Positions 1 to 10,680 of a stretch of DNA of 64,000 bases are shown piece by piece; position 1 is the stretch's first letter, and each line of letters opens with the position of its first letter. Both the position numbers and the translations under genes were made by a program. The DNA lies in contig CM055092.1 of NCBI GenBank assembly GCA_029204225.1, forward strand, positions 11,001,806-11,065,805, given 5' to 3'. Origin of the DNA: Diphasiastrum complanatum. Lineage: Eukaryota; Streptophyta; Lycopodiopsida; Lycopodiales; Lycopodiaceae. A model generated the notes under the pieces. It was not told where the DNA came from. It saw only the letters and a list, made by a program, of their open reading frames with translations, and ran no database searches.

Positions 1-587
1 CATGTCGGCTGCTCTCCCAATGCAGGTATTTTGTCCAACTCTTTGTCGGCCTCTATCTCGGAGGTCTTGAACTTAAGGACCCATCCACCACGCGAGGACT
101 CATGAGGATGTTGCGATAAGAAACTTTGGATCTGGTCCTCAATGTTGATGGGCCTTCTGAATAGACCCGAGTGCACTGCCGGTAAAACTGGCAGCTGTTC
201 TTCTATTTCTGGAGCTCCTCCCTGGTCCATGCCCGAATCCAGCCCTGTATCCATTGGAACTATAGTTTGGTGCGAAGGGAAGAATTGCAGCATGACCGGT
301 ACGGGGATTTGTGGTCCGACTTCTAACACCTGGGCGGCTGTGTTTTCATAGGCGCTGATGGTTTCTTTAGCCTTTGCCAACTCAGTTAAAGCTCCTCCTT
401 TGAACTTGTCAAAGCAGCCTTGGAATTCTTGAAGGGCCACTTTGTAAGTTTCCAATTTCTTGAACAAATACGCGATCTTCGTCGGTGTTACCAGATGATA
501 TGGTATTTGCATCTGAAGATACGCATCACGCTCAAGGGTGGTCGCATTCAATTCATCTTGGATATGTGTGCGATCCTGCTCCGCCAT
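1..587 (-). CDS. unidentified hydrophilic ORF, 3' end beyond window
   Basis: An open frame of 195 codons runs on the minus strand from an ATG at 587-585 to the left edge without a stop, so the protein is partial. The first ~70 residues are Gln/Glu/Leu-rich and look coiled-coil forming; the later part is Pro/acidic-rich. I recognise no domain. It lies just downstream, in the same orientation, of a Ty3/Gypsy integrase relic (620-985), the position of an extra ORF in some plant Gypsy elements. It may therefore be the C-terminal half of an additional retroelement ORF, comparable to the one at 63165. Its uninterrupted frame contrasts with the broken integrase next to it. An exon of a host gene is the alternative. 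Confidence 0.4.
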   Translation of the reverse strand, partial: MAEQDRTHIQDELNATTLERDAYLQMQIPYHLVTPTKIAYLFKKLETYKVALQEFQGCFDKFKGGALTELAKAKETISAYENTAAQVLEVGPQIPVPVMLQFFPSHQTIVPMDTGLDSGMDQGGAPEIEEQLPVLPAVHSGLFRRPINIEDQIQSFLSQHPHESSRGGWVLKFKTSEIEADKELDKIPALGEQPT

Positions 588-619
588 CTGCAGTTGACCC
601 TTTAGTAGTTACACTTGTT

Positions 620-985
620 GTTTCGACGGGCTTTCTCTGCTACGAATGCATGAACTACCATCAATCGGGTTTCACATAATTTGTGCAACGCTTCATGATG
701 GAGTTGTAAAGACTTATCATCATTTAACCGTTCCGTTGTCGCTATGCGTAAAGATGGGATCTAAAATTCATTCGGCATGACAACATCTTGACCATAGACC
801 AGTTGAAAGGGTGTTTGATTTGTACTATTTTTGTAAGCGGTTCTAAATGCCCATAATGCTGCATACAGTTTATGTTACCAATCAGACCGACTCGCTTACA
901 CTGTCTTTGTCATAATGGTGCAGAGAATCTTATTGGAAGATTCAGCTTGTCCATTCTCTCTGGGATAGTAAGTATAGTGGCTACT
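620..985 (-). pseudogene. Ty3/Gypsy integrase C-terminal relic
   Basis: Minus-strand translation gives the end of a Gypsy integrase core: an ENGQAESSNK segment carrying the last catalytic Glu, then ALWAFRTAYK and TPFQLVYGQDVVMP, then EALHKLCE. It closely matches the integrase at 61480-61850. At least three in-frame stops are visible. After the AEKAR segment near 630 the similarity to the right-hand element stops abruptly and another ORF begins, which marks a deletion or recombination junction. The upstream break near 985 adjoins AT-rich DNA. This is a dead fragment of the same family as the Gypsy element at the right end of the window. Confidence 0.8.
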
Positions 986-2371
986 CAAGAAAAAACAAAA
1001 GAAAAAGATGTAAATAACCTCGATGATTTTTGGGAATAAAAAATTCTCTTTTGTTTTAAAAAATAATTGCGTTTATATTTTTTGATGTATTGTGTGTTGA
1101 ATTCTTTTTAATTGATTTAATGTTCTTAAATTTGTTTCTCAACAATTCAAAATAAAGAATTTGAAATATTTTAAAAATTTTAATATTGATCATCATTACC
1201 AAAAATTAAAATTGTAACGATTTGTCAAGTTTACAATTTTTTAATTTTAGATGTGTTTTTATGATATTTTTTGTAAAAAAAAATATTGTTAAAAATTTCA
1301 AAAAATGAAAAGATTTTTTTGATTTTTTTGAGGGTGATTCAAGTATTTTCACAAACTATTTAATCTCGATTATTGTAAAGTAATTTTGTTTGAGTTTATT
1401 TAATGTTTAAATATTTAATAAACTTGCATGGGTATAAGTAAAGATTTTCAAAAATTTACAATTCTCAAAAATATTGATTCAAAATTTTAACATAATTCAA
1501 AAAATATTTTTTTTGATACAAGAATTGTAATTTAGAAAACTTAAAATATTTTTTAGGTATTTTAGTGGTTGTGTATCTAATGATTTTATTTTAAATAGTA
1601 TCATTATTTAATATAAGCTAATTTAAAGTTATTTATAAAAATCTATTGACCAAATTTTTGTAGCTTAAATTATTTTCTTGCAAAATACAACACCATTACA
1701 ATATATTTATTTAAAGCATTTTAAATTTGGATACTTTTTAAAAATAATTAATAAATTTAAAAAAAATGGGTCTTCAAGTAATTTCTCTTTTTTTTGGTCA
1801 TCATGTTCTTAGTATACTGAAGGTCTAGGACTTGTGCTATGATGTTGTAGCATTGTTCCTTGCTAGTCCAAATTTTATCAAACTCTAGATAGTCATCATG
1901 CTCTAATACCTCATGCACAAAATTTCACAGAAGATTCATAACTTCTATTACATTTCTGTCATCTTTTTCTTCACACTCCACGCTAAACATTGCAATGCCA
2001 TTGCTTTGGATATATGTTTTTCTACATATTTTTAACAAAGTTTCAATTTATAAGAAAATTACGACACCTTAATGTTTTCTGAAGTTAGCAATCGATTGAA
2101 TTGTTTTCTTCAGTTTTTTTTTTTCTCTCAAAGTCCTTCGAATACTTGCTACAATTTATTTGTTATGATACATTTTTCAATGTGTCCTTCTACCATGAAA
2201 AATCAAATTGGAAAAACTTCAAATAGTTGAAAATATCTATTTTTTAATTGTTCTTTGTTTGTTCAACTACAATCATAGATGATCAATTTGTATGTTTATA
2301 TGTTTGCAGGCCTTTATATAAAGACTATTTCCTCTTTCTTATACTTCGACTAGTAAATTTATTATCTCATT
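986..2371. other. AT-rich non-coding stretch
   Basis: About 1.4 kb of strongly A/T-rich sequence with many homopolymer runs and no ORF or recognisable motif. I see no LTR termini, primer-binding site or RNA gene in it. Confidence 0.6.
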
Positions 2372-2885
2372 TTGCAACTTTTCAATTCAAAGACGCATAT
2401 TGAACCTTCATTTTTAGCATTTAGATTTTACATATGTATTCTAATTGCAATCTTTTTTGTTTCTTGGACTGTATTCATGACATCATCCATGAAACAAAAA
2501 CGTTTGCTTGCTAGACAAAGAACATTGAAAAAACAAAGAGACAATTTTACACTCTTCAACAGGACGAGACTAGAAATTTTAGAGATGAATAATCAATGGT
2601 TGAAAATAGGTATGAATCTAGTGAATGTATGAAATGTTGTTGTTCCACTTGTGGCAGCTCAACTTTTGTCATGCACCGCGTCTCCAAAAAAAACATACTA
2701 GAAATTGATAATATACCTCCATATGCGATAGCCAATACATTTTTATGGAAACATACATATGGAAACGAATAAAAAAAAGCATGGTATGTTTGTAATACTT
2801 GTGTCAAAAATAAACATAGAATACACTACATTGTATTTCGATCACCCAAATAATTACGAAGCATATTGCGATTAGAGCCTTTTGT
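2372..2885 (+). pseudogene. possible Helitron-type N-terminal zinc-finger relic
   Basis: Plus-strand frames give a basic segment (KQKRLLARQRTLKKQRD) and then, after stops, two CxxC pairs about 50 residues apart: CSTCGSS near 2640 and WYVCNTC near 2785. Paired CxxC knuckles after a basic region occur upstream of the Rep domain in Helitron proteins, which is why I suggest that origin. The adjoining Rep relic is on the opposite strand, so the two pieces converge and cannot be one linear gene. Stops and frame changes show it is dead. The assignment is tentative; another zinc-finger relic would look similar. Confidence 0.3.
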
Positions 2886-3600
2886 GGTGCAAAATCTAGC
2901 TTTTGTTGAAGTGGAAATCCATATTTGTTGCAATTATTTCGACAATAATGGATCTATCTTTTAACAACCAACCTGTATAAGTCTCTATCGAATTTATTAA
3001 CAGGTTTTTCAAATTTGTGCAATTGGTCATTCCATTTTGTTGGAATGCATGCAACGATTTCATTTGAAATTGTTTCCACATCTTCTTCTTCGATACAAAA
3101 CATGATATGCGCATGAACTAATCTTCTATTTTGGATCTCATATCGAATGAGATAGTGTTTGATCGTGCCCAACAAGAAGTGCTTTGAGAGCAAATAATCT
3201 TTCATGAATCTTTTTGATTGGGCCACAAATAGCATCGTGCACTCATTCAGACAATTTCGCCAATCAAAATCCATGTTTATTTGTTGTGCAATCTTTTCTA
3301 TTTCAGTGATTTCAAACCATCTTGTCTCTGAATTTTCGTCTGCAGTCAATGTTAAAAAAAACTGAGGAAGTCCCCAATGTTCACCCATTGTTAAGAGATC
3401 TTTTAAATTTTGTCTATGCCAAAAAAGTGTGTTTGGAATCTCAGTTGGTAGAGTATATTTTAAAACATGATTGAATATTTGTTATTCAGATGCTTTCTTA
3501 TTCTTTGTAATTATATCTTTTTGTGGTACTATTGATGAGACGCTATTTGATATTAAAATTGCTTGCCTTATTTGGTATAAGACTATTATGTAGGGCGGAT
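2820..3600 (-). pseudogene. Helitron Rep-domain relic (Helitron-like N)
   Basis: The minus-strand frame from about 3600 down encodes a Helitron replication-initiator segment: GLPQFFLTLTADE at ~3370, then the HUH-type VHAHIMFCIE motif near 3090-3120, then a downstream Cys/GFP region (HYCRNNC...YGFP) near 2900. This order matches the Helitron-like N-terminal domain that acts in rolling-circle transposition. The catalytic Tyr region, the helicase and the Helitron ends are not visible. In-frame stops occur near 3480 and 2953, so this is an internal fragment of a dead element. Assignment to the Helitron Rep family is fairly secure; the element's borders are unknown. Confidence 0.65.
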
Positions 3601-3874
3601 GTAACGTAAAAATCAAAAAGAAAGAACTTGCTCGTAAGCTAGCACAATCAAGGAAGCTTATATTTCCATCATAAAATCCATGAGCAAATGGAAATAAAAA
3701 GGAAACATGCTTGTTTCCATGTTAAGGCAGGCTCGTCATGACACTGACTATTATAAATGATCCGATATTACGAAGTTAAGACAAATGGTAAGAACATTTC
3801 TTGTAGATTTCGGTTTTCAATTGTATGCTTTTCTTCAACTAATATGTTTTTGTAATGAAATTTTTGTTTTACAG

Positions 3875-4760
3875 ATTGTGGAGGTAAAGTTATATTTGTT
3901 CTTAAGTTGGACGAAGCAAAAATCGTAAAAGGGCGTAAACTTGAACGTGTCACAATCACCTTGATGATACGTGAATTGCAACAGTTTGGTAGAAGTTATT
4001 GTAAAGAATTTAGCGTGCAATCCGAAAATCACATATGGTAAAAAGATGCATTTGAAGTTCCGAAGGAGTCTCACGAAGTACTGAAGTGGCTATTTGAAAA
4101 ATGTAGTATATCTAAGATAATACATGCACAAAATGAAGGCAAATTGTTCAATGTCGAAGGAGAAAGCTTTGTTGTAGAATGGCACCTAGCTGCTAAATTG
4201 AAGACCTTGAAATGCATGTACGGTTGTGGTCTCGGTGCAAATGCAAAGAATATCTGTATATATTGTACGTTTGAATCTGAGCGAAACAAAAGTATTTTGA
4301 ATTGCAACCAACGTCTTGCACCAAATAGGCACAATCTAGACAAAACTTGGAGTCATGTGTTGAACATTCCTCTTGAAAGAGTCCATTTTTGCACAATGCA
4401 TGGTGAATTGCGAATACTGGACAAATTATTATTTTTGCATTGTTGTTACGCATGGAACATTAAACCCCAATCAAGAGCAGATGTTAGCATTAGAAATCTA
4501 GAGGTAATTTTATCTGATATGAGATTGCATGGGGGCCATGTGAGTCTTACCAAAGACGTTGAGATGAGTGGAAAAACGCAAGATGTTCTAGCAAAAGTTT
4601 CAATGGGTGGTGTGAAAGCGAGACACTTATTATCAAATCATACTCCACGTGAAAGCAGTGTTGAATGAGAGTATTGGAAGAAAATATGTCAATGCACAAC
4701 AAATATTGGCTCAGATCCTCGCATGGCAAGTACACGTGCTAAGAGCTTTCTAAGGTCCAG
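3875..4760 (+). pseudogene. DDE-type transposase-like relic, copy 1
   Basis: A good acceptor site (pyrimidines then ACAG, ending at 3874) opens a coding stretch with one TAA (4039-4041) before the 174-codon open part at 4144-4668. Motifs in order: KLDEAKI with a candidate first Asp; EWHLAAKLKTLKC; CIYC; CTMHGELRI; LHGGHVSL. The same series occurs in the minus-strand relic at 12508-15236 (KLDESEI, EWHLARDLKTLKC, CILHVEVRI), so this is a real protein family. C(2)C followed by [M/L]H between second and third catalytic acids is known from several cut-and-paste transposase superfamilies, so I infer a DDE transposase-like enzyme of unassigned superfamily. Similarity fades near 4760; the region that holds the candidate final Glu in the other copy is missing. 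The duplication arm starts at 4852. Confidence 0.55.
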
Positions 4761-4851
4761 TGAATGGAGAATTTTAAAGTTCAAAGCTAATTGTGTGCCC
4801 TATGTAAAATGGTGAATTTCATTGTTGTAGATTAAATGAAGGAATTGAATG

Positions 4852-6846
4852 GATTGTTACTAGAGTAACCTTGTAGGTTCACTCTTGATCTGAAGCTATC
4901 TACAATGTTGAAATACGAGAGGTGATTAACAAATCCCCACTCACATGCCTTATTTACATGACTATTTATTTGAAATACTCTTATGTTAACTTACATTCAA
5001 GTCCCTTGGATTGTCAATCTAAACAATGTATGTACTTTACAACCGCTTTGGGAAGACCATTGTACATAGACCTAGTAAGTAGATGTATAGAGGTCCATAA
5101 TATTCTATGAATATCTAGCTGAAAAAAAAAGATATGAATTCATCCTTTTAGTTCTCCAGCTATGGGTTTATACTTATGGTTAACTCACCCAAGATTGCGT
5201 CTTGTTGTCCTACATTAAGTGGTGAGCCGACTAGAACTCTTGTGTTCATGCATAGGATCTCTTGATAATTTCCAAACAATCAATGACGCTCTTATACATT
5301 ATCCTATCCAATTTTAGTGCAAATGAGAGTATATCATGTGATCAATACCATATAGAAGGAGAGGATGATAACAAAAAATGGATTGGAACTTGCAAAGAGA
5401 ACTTTAGGAAGGATTCATTACTAGCAACAAGGATATTAGAGTGGATAGAGAGAAGAGATAATACCTCTTTTTTTTGTGGATGTTAGATTATGTCTATTCT
5501 TATATGCATACACTATATTGAAAATAAGGTCACCTCAAAAGTAGACAATCATTGTGATGTAGGGACTAACCGTAGATGCTCAGACGAAGAGCATTTCTTA
5601 TTCAGGTTTCGAAGATTACATAAATGGAACAAAGTTAACTATCAAACTACAATCAAGTTCTACTAAATGGAGACTACATAGGTAAGACTTAGTCATCTTC
5701 CTCAAATTACATAGTGCAATCCATGCAAAGGATGTTACTCCTACACAGTTCTCTTGCGCTCTGCTCTTTCTTCAAGTTTAAGAATCAGCTCTTTTCCTCC
5801 CATTCCTCAACATTATTGCTTTTTTCGACTTTTTATTGAAAATTGCTACATTCTTTTGAAATTTGAAACGGTTGACTCGCAGGTCAAATTTGAAATCAAC
5901 CAGTGGTCAACGCACTTTACGAGGAAGGACACTACTCCGGGATCCCACTCACTTTCAAAAGTGCGGACGGTAAGGGGTTTTCAGCTGAGATATTGTGATC
6001 TCAGATACACCGAATGTCTTCACCAGCACATCCGTTGGAATTCCAGACCGGAACAGCGATGGCGCAGCGAGTACAAGTCCTGGATTGGAGCTGGAAAAGC
6101 TAGCAAGCGCTGCGGCAGCGTCAGTTGTACTCGGATTTGACTGATAATGCGGCAAACCCTGTGGAAAGAAGAAAATTTCGCCTGCCCCCAGTGTTGTGTT
6201 AAAGAGTTTGTTCGTCGTGTCCACAACTCCTACGTCTAGTCGGCCCGACAGCACGTACAGTAATTCTGAAGCTCGGGGGTGATTGTGGAGACCGTTAACG
6301 GAACCAGGCCCATAGTTGAACAGCGCAGCAGAAACTGATCCTCCTTTCAATATCGAGAAGTTTTCAAAGCTTACGGCAGCTATAACGAACTCTCCAGCAA
6401 CAGGAGGTGTTACTACTCCCAAACCTCTAAAGGTGAAGTTCTGCAGTTGCAATCTTTGGATCAATGCCCGTGGGCACGTGGAAGTCCTCCAGCGGAGGTG
6501 GATCTAACGCCAGCACCTTATAACTGCCAAGCATCAGCGTAGCAGTCGCGAGCAAGATCAGCATGCCTGGCGTTATACCCATGGCTAGCGTTTTACACCT
6601 GAAATTCAAAGGTCTGAGAATCAATCGTTAAGAATTAAAAAGTAGCCCAGAAACTTGGAAGAAAAACGCAAGCTTCTTACGACAGGACGTGAATTTGAAA
6701 ATTTGACACTCGCTCTCTCTCGTTCATATATACAAGTCACGAGAATTAAAAGCAGCGGAAATCAGCATCACCACAGATAATTATTGTCACAACTCTCAAA
6801 TTGCATTGCTCATTATTTTAGTTTGAGTTTAGCAGTACATCACAAA
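4852..6846. repeat. inverted duplication, left arm
   Basis: This 1,995-bp segment is the reverse complement of 38891-40787 plus 45343-45444. Paired coordinates sum to 45737 through the upstream part of the germin gene. Differences seen include a 2-nt deletion near 6440, a 3-nt difference near 4895 and scattered substitutions. It lacks the 4.56-kb Copia insertion found in the right arm and so preserves the empty site at 4950-4956. The arm ends against a decayed DDE-like relic on one side and a Copia LTR end on the other. Confidence 0.92.
5955..6582 (-). pseudogene. germin-like protein pseudogene (frameshifted twin)
   Basis: Near-identical inverted copy of the germin-like gene at 39155-39784. 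The ATG is at 6582-6580, with the same signal peptide and N-terminus. A deletion of two A residues near 6440 shifts the frame at the start of the cupin barrel, so the first frame ends soon after (stop near 6427). The remaining cupin sequence, with HNHPRASE and PQGLPHYQSN, is still open in another frame to 5955. Promoter (TATATA at 6727-6732), leader and 3' flank are also duplicated. Apart from the deletion I see hardly any decay, so inactivation looks recent; a read or assembly error at the A run is the alternative. Confidence 0.88.
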
Positions 6847-6915
6847 CTTTTCGAGTTCGTTTCTTTTCAAGTTCGACCTATCTCACATACCTCTTTCCGA
6901 CATGGTATCAGAGCC
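6847..6915 (+). mobile_element. Copia LTR end and primer-binding site
   Basis: A TGGTATCAGAGCC primer-binding site for initiator tRNA-Met lies at 6903-6915, directly after an LTR-like ...CCGACA end at 6902. Only about 56 bp of the LTR remain, because the left duplication arm begins at 6846. The following internal region is decayed. Confidence 0.6.
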
Positions 6916-7739
6916 ACCATGACTCAAATGGGAGAGGTCACTCGAAGTGGCCTCAACAAATTGATTATTAGGCATGTTTCACATTAGTGTCAAACAAGTG
7001 CATGGGACGTGCACTCACCTAGCACTCTTGCTTTATGTCACCGAATCTTGTCCACATTGGGGCCAATCTAGTTCTAAAGAGACAAGTCATGGTTATGCCA
7101 CAAATTGTTGGTAAGGTGGAAATTCAGCATTTCAAATTGAATTCTGGCAAGCCTTTGCTTGTCTTTAGTAGTTTCTCCTAGACATTGCTCCTATTGGTAG
7201 AGTGGGCATAGCCCTAAAAAAAGCCATGAGTTGCAACTACACTGCAAAGGCATGGCATATTGTTGGTAGTTTGGAATGGTAAACTTATTGTATTGTTAAG
7301 AGAGATCAATAGATCAGTGTCACAGTTTCTTCTTCCATTGAGAGCATTGCTTTGTGTATTGTCTTCAAGCTTTTGTGTATGATCTTAAGAGGTTTCCAAA
7401 AGTGGTAGGCTGCTATTGTAGGGCTGGTATGCTATTGTTTTTTGTTGTCATCAGTACCTTTTATTAGCTTCTTTTGCCTCTTGAATGCTTTGTCAAGTTC
7501 ATGTGTATCAAAGGTAGCATTAGGATGCTTTGCCATTTCTAGCTTTTGTAGCTTGTTGTGCAAAGATCTTAGCCAAGTATTTTGGGAGTTTGGATCCATT
7601 CAAGATCCACTTTTTTCACAGCTCATTCATGGAGTTTCATGGTGGATACATGGAAACAAAGGACAAAGAAGGAGGAGACATGCAAGCAAATGTTGATCAC
7701 TCACATTTATTGTTTGTTTGCTATATTTTTTCAGAGAGT
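6916..7739 (+). other. decayed Copia leader/internal DNA
   Basis: This lies between a Copia primer-binding site (6903) and a Copia RNase H tail (7740) in the same orientation, so it is probably what remains of one internally deleted element. No gag, protease, integrase or RT motif is visible. Confidence 0.4.
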
Positions 7740-7994
7740 TCAAAGTTGATAGCATGGAAGAATCGTCTCATTTACATTCTATGTGACTCTTCATGTCATA
7801 TTGAAGTGATATGTCAACATTTTGTGAAGGAGCAAGTCATTACAAAGAAGGTGGAGCTTCAACATGTGTCTTCAAGGGAATGTGTAGCTGATATCTTCAC
7901 CAAAGCATTGGGAAAGGACTTGTTCATGAAGCATAGGACATCACTTGGAGTGTTATCAAAGTCTATGCTAAAACTAGTTGAAGAGGGAGTGTGA
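7740..7994 (+). pseudogene. Copia RNase H C-terminal fragment
   Basis: The translated end shows the last part of a Ty1/Copia RNase H: CHIEVICQHFVKEQV, VELQHVSSRECVADIFTKAL and a closing SKSMLKLVEEGV. The stop at 7992-7994 overlaps the 3' LTR start, and a polypurine tract (GAAGAGGGAG) at 7980-7989 precedes that LTR. RT and the first part of RNase H are gone. The open frame upstream of 7740 shows no Copia similarity and probably results from an internal deletion joint. Confidence 0.75.
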
Positions 7995-8273
7995 GAAATT
8001 CAACTAGTTTAGTCATATTTGCTATATTTGAGGCCAATTTTCATATTACACATAGAGTTTGACTTTTCAAAGTTATACTAGTATAAAAGTATTTGAATAA
8101 ATAATTTTTGAAAGTGTGAGAAATGTAGAAGTCTAGTTTGGGTAGATTCAAATTTGAATGTAGGGTACCTTGAATCTAGTCCTAAAAATAGTAGGATTTT
8201 TCATATTGGAGGGAAATCAAGTGGCAATTTAGGTTTTGGACCTGTTATAAAAGGATGTAACTCATGGTAAGAG

Positions 8274-8320
<47 letters not shown>

Positions 8321-8570
8321 CTCATTCATGCTTATACATGGTTCTCTTGGGTTCTACTATCCATTGGTGGACCATACTCATGAGATCTTGCAATTCTATG
8401 TGTAGAATGATCAGTAGTTGCTATTTTCAGATCCACACGTGTGAAATACAATAGGGTATTGTAATTGTATGGAAAACAACAATACTTTATATTTTAGTTC
8501 ATGTTTGATCAAGATTTATTAGAGTTTGCATCTCAATCTTAGTGTAGATGCTGATTTTTCTACATTGGCA
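7990..8570 (+). mobile_element. Copia 3' LTR
   Basis: It begins with TGTGAGAAATTC right after the polypurine tract. It contains a TATA-like GTTATAAAAGG at ~8248 and a (CT)21 tract about 25 bp downstream. The right end is uncertain; a ...TTCTACA near 8566-8572 is a candidate. I did not find a matching 5' LTR in the window. Confidence 0.55.
8275..8317 (+). repeat. (CT)n microsatellite, about 21 units
   Basis: An uninterrupted CT dinucleotide run inside the Copia LTR, just downstream of its TATA-like box. Pyrimidine patches at this distance are common in plant core promoters, so it may mark the LTR transcription start. Confidence 0.9.
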
Positions 8571-9129
8571 AGATTGGTGAGTTGTTTGTTTTGTAACCAA
8601 AGATCAATTGTAGATTTCGATCTCAATGGATCTCAAATCCTTCACAAGTAGAACATCTACTGAATTAGCAAAAAGTATAGTCCAAATGGAGATGAGGAGC
8701 TGCTTAAGTGCAAATCATTGTCCAAACATATTGCACATGTGGAGCTAGCAAAAAATAATAATAAAACATACTGTGTTTTAAGAAGTGCAGTGGTAAAGCT
8801 TAGGCTTCGAGTCTAGGGTAGTGATTGAAATGGCCACTGGCCCATTTTCCAAAAAATCTGATGCTCATATTCTTGCATCGAAAATTTTAAAGCCCACACT
8901 ATTGTCAAGTAAGAGAAAGGCTATTATGTACCAAAAGCTCAATGAATAAAAAGTCTCTTTGCAATTCTGTGTTTCAAAATTGGTGTTGTTTTCTATTTGT
9001 TCATTATGATTAAAATTATAAAAGCTAATTGCTTATAAAACTGAACTACTTAGAAAATCATTCTAGAGGATGTCACAGAGGAGCGCGAGACTGGACTCTT
9101 TGACCTAGCCAAAATGAGTATTTTTGCAC
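8571..9129. other. no recognisable feature
   Basis: Non-coding DNA between a Copia LTR and a Gypsy gag relic. I see no ORF, repeat terminus or RNA gene. Confidence 0.5.
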
Positions 9130-9725
9130 TCCTGCTTGATCATTTGTGGGATGCGTTGGATGATGAGGCTACCAAAGGAGTCGAAGTGTGGGTGGTTAGA
9201 TAAGATTCCTCGTCTGGACCCTCATCTTCCTCCTTGATGGCATCCTTCATTGCTTCTTGCAATGTAGTGTACTGCTCCCGTCGTTTAAGTTCTCTTCTGA
9301 TACTACATGGCAACCTCGCGAGAAACCACATAATAACCGTATGATCGGGAGTTAGGGCTGCATTGCACTCAGATCTTAGATGTTTGACCCGTTCGATATA
9401 GTCCCTGACCTTATTTTTCTCATCTTCACTTTGCTCAGCAAGAGAAACGGATCTTCCAGAAAAATTTTTGGTTTAATGCGCATGATGAGAGCCGCCTTAA
9501 CCGTTTTCCAAGTGGTTTTCTCTACTTCTGATAGGTTGAAGAACCAATCTTGTGCCACTGGGGAATCTGATAGGATCTGATGACCCATCATATTTAGGTA
9601 TTTCCATTCGTGATGCCCTCCGGACTGCTTGCAATGGTGTGACAAGTACATGTTGACCCATAGGATCCATTGGAGCTGGTTCTGGTTTTGGTTCTGGTTC
9701 TGCCTCAATTGCCGAGAAGATCAAT
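9130..9725 (-). pseudogene. Ty3/Gypsy gag relic
   Basis: Minus-strand frames match the gag of the right-hand Gypsy element (56711-57480): APMDPMGQ, MEIPKYDGSSDPIRF, VAQDWFFNLSE, DPFLLLSKVK and RRELKRREQY. Compared with that copy, the part between DPIRF and VAQDWFF is missing, so there is an internal deletion, and frameshifts separate the pieces. The capsid-like gag would build the virus-like particle. The zinc knuckles and pol are absent. This is a third fragment of the same Gypsy family in the window (with 620-985 and 54591 onward). Confidence 0.8.
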
Positions 9726-9828
9726 TTTATTAGCTAGGTAGGTCTCGTATTGATTATAATGGTCAGAATCAAAATAAACCTGGGTTGGATCGTATGGAAT
9801 TCAAACAAAAAGATTATGTACATGAGCA

Positions 9829-10680
9829 CTGTTGAAAATTGTCACTTCTCACTTGACATTGGTTCATGTAAATATTGATCAAACATTAGAATATGTTGAT
9901 GATCTGATTTCACACGTGTGGAGCCTGTTCCCACGTGTGAAAGGATGTGCTTTTCATGTTTGTATATATCCAAATTGATTTTGTATCATTCTAGTTAGTG
10001 TGAACATGAAATGACTAGTTTTTAGTCAAGTTGACTAGTCACCTACAAATTAGCATTTCCTTGCATGTGCATGAGTAAATGCTCCCACATGGCAAGTGGA
10101 TGTTCACACGTGTATATAGAGTACTAGAAGATAAGAGTTGACCATTTTTCTTAGATCCTATTTTGTAGGGAATATTCCTATATTCTAGGAGACTAGCTTT
10201 TTGGATTTTAGTCATATTCTAGAAGGTCAACTATTGGATAAGGATCAAGAATGGATCAAATGGATAGATCTGAGTGATGTGGCACTCTTCACACGTGTGA
10301 AGGCCTGCTGGACTGTACCAGACTCATGGATGTACTTGATCCATAAAAGGATCATCATTTTGCTAAGAAGATTGATGAGACTTTTGTACTCTACACTTTT
10401 GTGAGATTTCTAGTCATTTGTCTTGTGATTTTTATGTATGATTGCTATCTAGTATCATTGTACTTGTTGTTTCAGGTGCAGGCCATACAGTGGACAGTAG
10501 TCCACACGTGTGAGGCCGCTCTCACTAAAAAATGATGTGTTGATCCATTGCTCTTGCTTAAATCCAAGTGTAGTGAATCTAGATCAAGATCTAATGTGTA
10601 GAACTTGATAGATTCATTGATTAAGCAACCAATAACTCTCTATGATTGTAAAGTACAATCATTATTGTCCTAAAAATTGT
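9829..10680 (+). mobile_element. CACGTG-rich LTR (Copia-type, divergent)
   Basis: This stretch parallels the LTR at 31709-32538. Both have a CACGTG-like palindrome pair around the words GAGCCTGTTCCCACGTGTGA, further ACACGTGT sites at intervals, and a closing GACAACC/CAACCAATAA-type end. ACACGTGT occurs near 9912, 10107, 10291 and 10504, with CCCACGTGT at 9931. The start TGTTGAAAATTG at 9829 and the end near 10680 are approximate, and no primer-binding site is evident. ACACGTGT is a G-box/ABRE-type core in plants. Confidence 0.45.

Noticed and set aside
2556-2807. 83-codon minus-strand ORF overlapping the zinc-finger-like scrap
   Set aside because: No motif, and the plus-strand frames carry the paired CxxC signatures; treated as a shadow.
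5754-6140. 128-codon plus-strand ORF, repeated at 39599-39985 minus
   Set aside because: It is antisense to the germin-like gene and is present twice only because that segment is duplicated; no domain.
10201-10404. 67-codon plus ORF inside the CACGTG-rich LTR
   Set aside because: It lies within an LTR-like repeat, lacks any domain and is not conserved in the related LTR at 31709-32538.
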